This document shows positions 6,013 to 9,457 of a stretch of DNA of 9,457 nucleotides, in pieces; the first letter of the stretch is position 1; every line of letters begins with the position of its first letter. Under the pieces are notes generated by a model. It was not told where the DNA came from. It did no database searches and was given only the letters and a program-made list of their open reading frames with translations. The translations under genes were made by a program, and so were the position numbers. Source of the stretch: an uncultured Oscillibacter sp. (GTDB lineage: Bacteria; Bacillota_A; Clostridia; Oscillospirales; Oscillospiraceae); the NCBI GenBank assembly GCA_902462475.1, contig CABQCB010000053.1, positions 1-9,457 of the forward strand, given 5' to 3'.

Positions 6013-6843
6013 ATGAAGCGCATCGTCAGTATCCAGGATATCTCCTGTCTGGGCAAGTGCTCTTTGACCGTGGCCCTGCCCATTATCTCCGCCATGGGCG
6101 TGGAGTGCTCCATCGTGCCCACCGCCGTGCTCTCCACCCACACCATGTTCCAGAATTTCACCTGCAAGGACCTTACCGATCAGATCTCCCCCATCGCCGC
6201 TCACTGGAAGTCCGAGAAGATCGGCTTTGACGCCATCTACACCGGATACCTTGCCTCCAAGGAGCAGATCGGCGATGTGTGCGCCTTCTTCGACCAGTTC
6301 AAAACCGAGGGCAACCTGATCGTGGTGGACCCGGTCATGGCGGACAACGGCAAGCTCTATCCCGCCTTCGGCGAGGACTTCCCCGCCGAGATGGCCAAGG
6401 TGTGCGCCAAGGCCGACCTGATCGTCCCCAACCTGACGGAGGCCAGCCTGCTGACCGGCCTGCCCTACAAGACCGAGTACGACGAGGCGTATATCCGTCA
6501 GATGCTCCAGGCCCTGGCCAAGCTGGGTCCCCGGTACGTGGCCCTCACCGGCGTGAGCTTTGAGGAGGGCAAGCTGGGCGTCATGTACTACGACCAGTCC
6601 ACCGGCCAGTACGGCAGCTACTTTGCCGAGCACCTGCCCGCCAGCTTCCACGGCACCGGCGACGTGTTTGCCTCCACCTGCGTGGGCGCTCTCATGCGGG
6701 GCAAGTCCCTGGGCGACGCCCTGGCCCTGGCGGCGGATTACACCGTGGAGTGCATCCGCGCCACCCTCGCAAGCCCTGACCACGCCTGGTACGGTGTGGA
6801 CTTTGAAGCCGCTATCCCCTATCTGGTGGACCGCCTGCGCTGA
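6013..6843 (+). CDS. pdxY: Pyridoxal/pyridoxamine kinase
   Basis: A 276-aa ribokinase/ThiD-like kinase that phosphorylates pyridoxal, pyridoxamine or pyridoxine with ATP in vitamin B6 salvage, giving PLP or its precursors. Motifs seen are the N-terminal SIQDISCLGKCS (6-17), DPVMADNGKLY (106-116), the nucleotide-region VPNLTEASLLTG (138-149), and FHGTGDVFAS with catalytic base D217. Length is close to the 287 aa of E. coli PdxY. The start at 6013 is chosen because AGGAAG is 8 nt upstream and the promoter lies at 5956-5982. It is a single-gene unit with its own promoter and terminator. The symbol follows family resemblance; whether pyridoxal or pyridoxamine is preferred cannot be told. A purely ThiD-like pyrimidine kinase is less likely given the short length and the pyridoxal-kinase-type N-terminus. 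Confidence 0.9.
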   Translation: MKRIVSIQDISCLGKCSLTVALPIISAMGVECSIVPTAVLSTHTMFQNFTCKDLTDQISPIAAHWKSEKIGFDAIYTGYLASKEQIGDVCAFFDQFKTEGNLIVVDPVMADNGKLYPAFGEDFPAEMAKVCAKADLIVPNLTEASLLTGLPYKTEYDEAYIRQMLQALAKLGPRYVALTGVSFEEGKLGVMYYDQSTGQYGSYFAEHLPASFHGTGDVFASTCVGALMRGKSLGDALALAADYTVECIRATLASPDHAWYGVDFEAAIPYLVDRLR

Positions 6844-6855
6844 ACAAAAAAGCCA

Positions 6856-6889
6856 ACCCCGTCCGGCATTGCCCGGACGGGGTCTTTTT
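6856..6889. terminator. Bidirectional terminator between pyridoxal kinase and MATE genes
   Basis: CCCCGTCCGG and CCGGACGGGG form a perfect 10-bp stem, closed by an extra A-T pair, with a 6-nt loop (6857-6882). TCTTTTT follows on the plus strand. On the minus strand the stem is followed after a few bases by six T residues (6846-6851). It lies between two converging genes and should end both transcripts. Confidence 0.88.
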
Positions 6890-6909
6890 ATACATTTATA
6901 TATAATCTA

Positions 6910-8346
6910 TTACCCTCTGCCATCCGCTGGAGAGAGCACCGGTTTTTCAGCCTCCTGACGGCGCAGCAGCCCATAGGTTTTCCGCAGTACCAGAGCAGAG
7001 ATGAAAAATGTGAGCAGATCCGATACCGGCATGGAGTAGAGCACGCCGTCCAGGCCGAAAAACGCCGGCAGCACCAGCGCAAAGCCCACGCCGAACACCA
7101 GCTCCCGGGCCATGGACAGCAAAGTGGACTCCAGTGCCAGGCCCAAAGACTGCAAATAGATGAATGCCCCCTTGTTCACGCAGGCAAACACCATCATGCA
7201 CAGATAGATCCGGAAAGACTTGACCGCAAACTCCGTATAATAGCTGCTCTCGTTGGCGGCGCCGAACAGGGCGATCAGCTGTCGGGGCAGCAGCTCCACG
7301 ATCACCAATGCCGCAAGTCCTACCGCCGCCTCCGCGCAAAGCAGGTGTGTGAGCAGCTTTTCCGCCCGGTCCTTCCGGCCCGCGCCGATGTTGTAGCCCA
7401 CCACCGGGATGCAGCCGGCCGCAAGTCCCACCGCAATGGAGATGACGATCTGGAAAAATTTCATCACGATGCCCACCACCGCCATGGGGATCTGCGCATA
7501 CTGCTCCTGGCCGAAAATCGGGTCTGCCGCCCCGGTACGCCGGACCATGTTGTTGACCGCCGCCATAGCCGCCACCAAAGAGATCTGAGACAGCAGGCTG
7601 CAGATCCCAAGCGGCAGGAACTTGGCCAGCAGCGTTCCTCTGGGCCGAAAGCTCTCCCGGCTAAGCCGCACGGCCTTCATGCGGCACAAATACCAAACCG
7701 ACAGCGCTGCCGTCAGGATCTGGCCCAGTACCGTGGCCACCGCGGCGCCCATCATGCCCCAGCGGAAGGCGAAAATAAACACCGGGTCCAGCACCAGATT
7801 CACCACAGCGCCGGCCAGGGTGGCCCCCATGGCAAAGCGGGGGCTGCCATCAGAGCGAATGATGGGATTGGCCGCCTGTCCGAACATGTAAAAGGGGATG
7901 CCCATCGTGATATAGAAGAAGTACTCCCGGGCCAGGTCGAACGTCTCGGCATTGACCTGGCCGCCAAACATTGTCAAAAGCGGCCCGGCAAAGGCCAGAT
8001 AAACGGCCGCAAGCACCACACCGCACACCAGGCTCAGCCCCACGGCATTGCCGATACTGCGGTGGGCCTTGTCCCGGTCGCCGGAGCCCAGGCAGATGCT
8101 CACATAGGCGCAGCAGCCGTCTCCGATGAGCACCGCCACCGCCAAGGCCACCACCGTCAGCGGGAAAACCACCGTGTTGGCCGCGTTGCCGTAGGAGCCC
8201 AGATAGGAGGCATTGGCAATGAACACCTGGTCCACAATGTTGTACAGCGCCGCCACCAGCAGCGAGATGATGCACGGGACAGCATAGCGTCCCATGAGCC
8301 TGCCCACAGGCTCGGTTTCCAAAAAGCGGTTTGCTCGTTCCTCCAT
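6910..8346 (-). CDS. MATE family multidrug/sodium antiporter
   Basis: A 478-aa inner-membrane efflux protein with about 12 hydrophobic segments in two homologous halves, using a sodium or proton gradient to export cationic drugs or metabolites. Typical features are the N-terminal PVGRLMGRYAVPCIISLLVA, the first-half GIPFYMFGQAANPIIRSDG with PRFAMGATLAGAVVNLVLDP (charged loop then helix 5), and the repeat-like second half with PVVGYNIGAG. It is closest in character to the MepA/DinF-like groups of Firmicutes, judged from memory. The frame remains open 12 codons upstream, but the start is set at 8346 because GGAGGG stands 7 nt before this ATG. The natural substrate is unknown. The gene follows the 79-aa gene on the same strand, separated by a hairpin element with a T run (8361-8412), so it may be only partly co-transcribed with it. 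Confidence 0.93.
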   Translation of the reverse strand: MEERANRFLETEPVGRLMGRYAVPCIISLLVAALYNIVDQVFIANASYLGSYGNAANTVVFPLTVVALAVAVLIGDGCCAYVSICLGSGDRDKAHRSIGNAVGLSLVCGVVLAAVYLAFAGPLLTMFGGQVNAETFDLAREYFFYITMGIPFYMFGQAANPIIRSDGSPRFAMGATLAGAVVNLVLDPVFIFAFRWGMMGAAVATVLGQILTAALSVWYLCRMKAVRLSRESFRPRGTLLAKFLPLGICSLLSQISLVAAMAAVNNMVRRTGAADPIFGQEQYAQIPMAVVGIVMKFFQIVISIAVGLAAGCIPVVGYNIGAGRKDRAEKLLTHLLCAEAAVGLAALVIVELLPRQLIALFGAANESSYYTEFAVKSFRIYLCMMVFACVNKGAFIYLQSLGLALESTLLSMARELVFGVGFALVLPAFFGLDGVLYSMPVSDLLTFFISALVLRKTYGLLRRQEAEKPVLSPADGRG

Positions 8347-8360
8347 GACTTTCCCTCCGC

Positions 8361-8440
8361 AAAAAAACGCGCGGCCGCCCACGCTGGATTTACGCCGACG
8401 GCCACACGCTTTGAGATTTCTGATATTATGCCAAATAATC
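8361..8440 (-). repeat. Hairpin repeat, copy A (between 79-aa gene and MATE)
   Basis: On the minus strand CGTGTGGCCG (8399-8408) can pair with CGGCCGCGCG (8368-8377), 10 bp with two G-U pairs, followed by seven T residues (8361-8367), which is terminator-like. The loop contains GCGTAAATCC, identical to that in copy B at 8695-8770. Shared blocks outside the stem (an A-run on the left and a CTGAT-TTAT-CAAAT-like block on the right, plus strand) show that about 75-80 bp are related. A CATAAT box with a TGG before it (8425-8430) overlaps the stop codon of the 79-aa gene and might start a MATE transcript that begins in the hairpin; no good -35 box is seen. Confidence 0.6.
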
Positions 8441-8665
8441 CCCCACGGGACTCTGGTTGTACTGCTTGATGATCTTCAGCTCTATGGAGCCGTCCGGCTG
8501 GGCGACCTTGTCCAGGATCCGGTACCGGGTCCCGGACCTGTCCAGAGAAGCCTGGTAAAGGCGGACCTCTTCTTCCACCAGTTCCGCCGCCGTCTGGCGG
8601 GGCAGGCCGTCCTTGGGCAGGAAGCAAAGCGTCTGGCAGATGCACGCAGCCTTGATTCGTTTCAT
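8426..8665 (-). CDS. Conserved-looking small protein of unknown function, 79 aa
   Basis: A soluble 79-aa protein beginning MKRIKAACICQTLCF and ending KIIKQYNQSPVGDYLA. It has a basic, cysteine-containing N-terminus (C9, C11, C15), an acidic helix around 26-40 (AAELVEEEVRLYQASL) and a predicted beta hairpin around 46-68 (TRYRILDKVAQPDGSIELKII). There is no signal peptide or membrane segment. GGGGGAG about 6 nt before ATG, good codon use and a TATAAT promoter upstream (8758-8763) make it a real gene. I have the impression that similar small proteins occur in other Clostridia, but I cannot name a family. It is flanked on both sides by copies of one hairpin repeat and sits upstream of the MATE gene on the same strand. 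Confidence 0.75.
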   Translation of the reverse strand: MKRIKAACICQTLCFLPKDGLPRQTAAELVEEEVRLYQASLDRSGTRYRILDKVAQPDGSIELKIIKQYNQSPVGDYLA

Positions 8666-8694
8666 AGAAAACTCCCCCTTTTCCTGTTTTTATA

Positions 8695-8770
8695 TAAAAA
8701 TGCAACGTGTGGCGTTCAACCGGATTTACGCGGAAGAACGCCACACGTTGTATGCTGATTATATCAAATG
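8695..8770 (-). repeat. Hairpin repeat, copy B (leader of 79-aa gene)
   Basis: Arms 8703-8717 (CAACGTGTGGCGTTC) and 8736-8750 are perfect 15-bp reverse complements, and the stem extends to about 18 bp with one G-T pair (8700-8753). The 18-nt loop can form an inner CCG/CGG stem, presenting CGTAAATC at its tip. On the minus strand the stem is followed by CATTTTTATA, so it may stop or pause transcription. The predicted transcription start from the TATAAT at 8758-8763 falls almost exactly at the base of the stem, so the mRNA of the 79-aa gene would begin with this hairpin. Confidence 0.8.
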
Positions 8771-8786
8771 GAAACCTGCCCCGCAA
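8758..8786 (-). promoter_or_regulatory. Predicted promoter of 79-aa gene
   Basis: On the minus strand a perfect TATAAT (8758-8763) lies 17 nt from TTGCGG (8781-8786, 3 of 6). The start point would be near 8751, so a 15-bp hairpin forms the first part of a leader of about 85 nt before the ATG at 8665. Confidence 0.55.
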
Positions 8787-8843
8787 AGGACATTTTCAAC
8801 AAAATTTCTCCCGGACGGCCGGACAACCGTGCGCCGCCGGCGC

Positions 8844-9227
8844 TCAGGAAAGCCCCGTGCCCCGTCGGTACTGCTGCAGCTCCTCCGCGTCCCGGTCGTC
8901 CAGGGCGTGGAGCCCGCCCCGGTCCTCCATGTGGTGGGTCAGCTCATGGGAGAGGGTGGTGTAGAGCTCGTCGTCCCAGGTGTCCTCGTCCCAGTCCTCC
9001 TTTTCCGCCAGCGCCGCAAAGGAGCCATAGTATAGATTGATGTAGCAGCCCAGAAGATCGTGGCAGTACTCTCCCAGAATGTACATCTCCCCCGGGGGGA
9101 AGTCCGGGTCCGGCAGAGCCTCTTCCAGAAGGTTCACCCCGCCGTTGAGCCCGTCGAACAGGGCCTCGGGGAACTCCTCCGCCATCTCGTCCAAAAGATC
9201 GTTTACCCGGTCAATGGTCAGAATCAT
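8844..9227 (-). CDS. Small zincin-like metallopeptidase family protein, 127 aa
   Basis: A short, acidic, cytosolic protein with an HExxH zinc-binding motif, HELTHHMEDRGG, with H94, E95 and H98 as ligands and catalytic base. The following LHALDDRDAEEL (106-117) resembles the region after the motif in small bacterial zincins of the Zincin_1 (PF06262, formerly DUF1025) type, which are about 120 aa. No protease target is known for this group as far as I recall. There is no signal peptide. AAGGAG 8 nt before ATG supports the start. It follows the tex-like gene by 34 nt on the same strand, so they are probably co-transcribed. No convincing intrinsic terminator follows its stop; hairpin repeat copy B about 90 nt further on may take that role. 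Confidence 0.75.
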   Translation of the reverse strand: MILTIDRVNDLLDEMAEEFPEALFDGLNGGVNLLEEALPDPDFPPGEMYILGEYCHDLLGCYINLYYGSFAALAEKEDWDEDTWDDELYTTLSHELTHHMEDRGGLHALDDRDAEELQQYRRGTGLS

Positions 9228-9261
9228 GGCTCTGCTCCTTTCTCCGTCTGTTGAACAGCGG

Positions 9262-9457
9262 TCACTTTCCCGCCTGCCGCATACTGAGGCTGATGCGCTT
9301 TTTCTTCTCGTCCACGTCCAGCACGACCACCTTCACCACGTCGCCCACGGAGACCACCTCGGAAGGGTGCCGGATGAACTTGTCCGCCACCTGGGAGATA
9401 TGCACCAGGCCGTCCTGATGGACGCCGATGTCCACGAACACGCCGAAGTCGATGACG
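9262..9457 (-). CDS. tex: Tex-family S1 RNA-binding protein, C-terminal end only
   Basis: The last 64 codons and stop of a gene entering from the right edge. The residues form most of an S1 (OB-fold) domain: [19 protein letters not shown], then [21 protein letters not shown], then [13 protein letters not shown], ending QAGK. The sequence [11 protein letters not shown] followed by DKF and the HP-EVV-VGD block closely matches the C-terminal S1 domain of Tex, a large (about 700-aa) nucleic-acid-binding protein linked to transcription. Only the tail is seen, so another S1 protein cannot be fully excluded. The zincin gene follows 34 nt downstream. Confidence 0.85.
   Translation of the reverse strand, partial: VIDFGVFVDIGVHQDGLVHISQVADKFIRHPSEVVSVGDVVKVVVLDVDEKKKRISLSMRQAGK

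Noticed and set aside
8347..8382. Twelve-codon longer N-terminus for the MATE protein
   Set aside because: GGAGGG is placed 7 nt before the inner ATG at 8346, and the extra residues come from the ribosome site and the T-run of the hairpin element.
8695..8770. Phage or IS attachment ends flanking the 79-aa gene as a mobile unit
   Set aside because: The two copies are direct, not inverted, no transposase or target-site duplication is visible, and the T runs and promoter boxes fit transcription elements better.
8157..8786. 209-codon minus-strand frame through the 79-aa gene and the start of MATE
   Set aside because: It overlaps two better-supported genes in another frame and crosses both hairpin repeats. 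Nothing in its translation looks like a protein family.

Overview
The window looks like chromosomal DNA of a GC-rich, anaerobic, low-motility-type Clostridia, most likely a gut Oscillospiraceae relative (Flavonifractor, Lawsonibacter or Intestinimonas type). The evidence is the strong G/C third-position codon use, AGGAGG-like ribosome sites before almost every gene, sigma-A promoters with perfect TATAAT boxes, and the gene content (catabolic threonine dehydratase, type III CoA-transferase, HMG-CoA-lyase-type enzyme, MATE pump, Tex). The genus is an inference. I see no phage, transposase, CRISPR, rRNA or tRNA.

Layout from left to right. (1) Positions 1-1100, minus strand: a threonine dehydratase with a C-terminal ACT domain, cut by the window edge. 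It has its own promoter, a roughly 140-nt leader and an operator-like inverted repeat. (2) 1411-3426, minus strand: a two-gene operon of a MoxR-type AAA+ ATPase followed 3 nt later by a CoxE-like VWA protein, driven by a near-consensus promoter at 3474-3502. (3) 3693-5820, plus strand: a two-gene operon of a CaiB/BaiF-type (family III) CoA-transferase and an HMG-CoA-lyase-family aldolase, ending in a strong terminator. The 266-bp divergent gap between (2) and (3) holds two separate inverted repeats. (4) 6013-6843, plus strand: a pyridoxal/pyridoxamine kinase with its own extended -10 promoter, facing a MATE efflux gene (6910-8346, minus). A bidirectional terminator lies between them. (5) 8426-8665, minus strand: a 79-aa protein of unknown function, flanked on both sides by copies of a hairpin repeat that share an identical 10-nt loop core. 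(6) 8844-9457, minus strand: the end of a Tex-type S1 RNA-binding protein gene and a small HExxH zincin behind it.

How the genes may work together. The CoA-transferase and lyase form a plausible short catabolic route: CoA is moved onto a 3-hydroxy acid, the acyl-CoA is cleaved to acetyl-CoA plus a keto acid, and acetyl-CoA (or another acyl-CoA) can prime the next round. The MoxR/VWA pair is a chaperone-like remodelling module whose client is not encoded next to it in this window. The kinase makes PLP, the cofactor of threonine dehydratase, but the two are separate transcription units and any link is only suggestive. The least explained part is the paired hairpin repeat around the 79-aa gene at 8361-8770.
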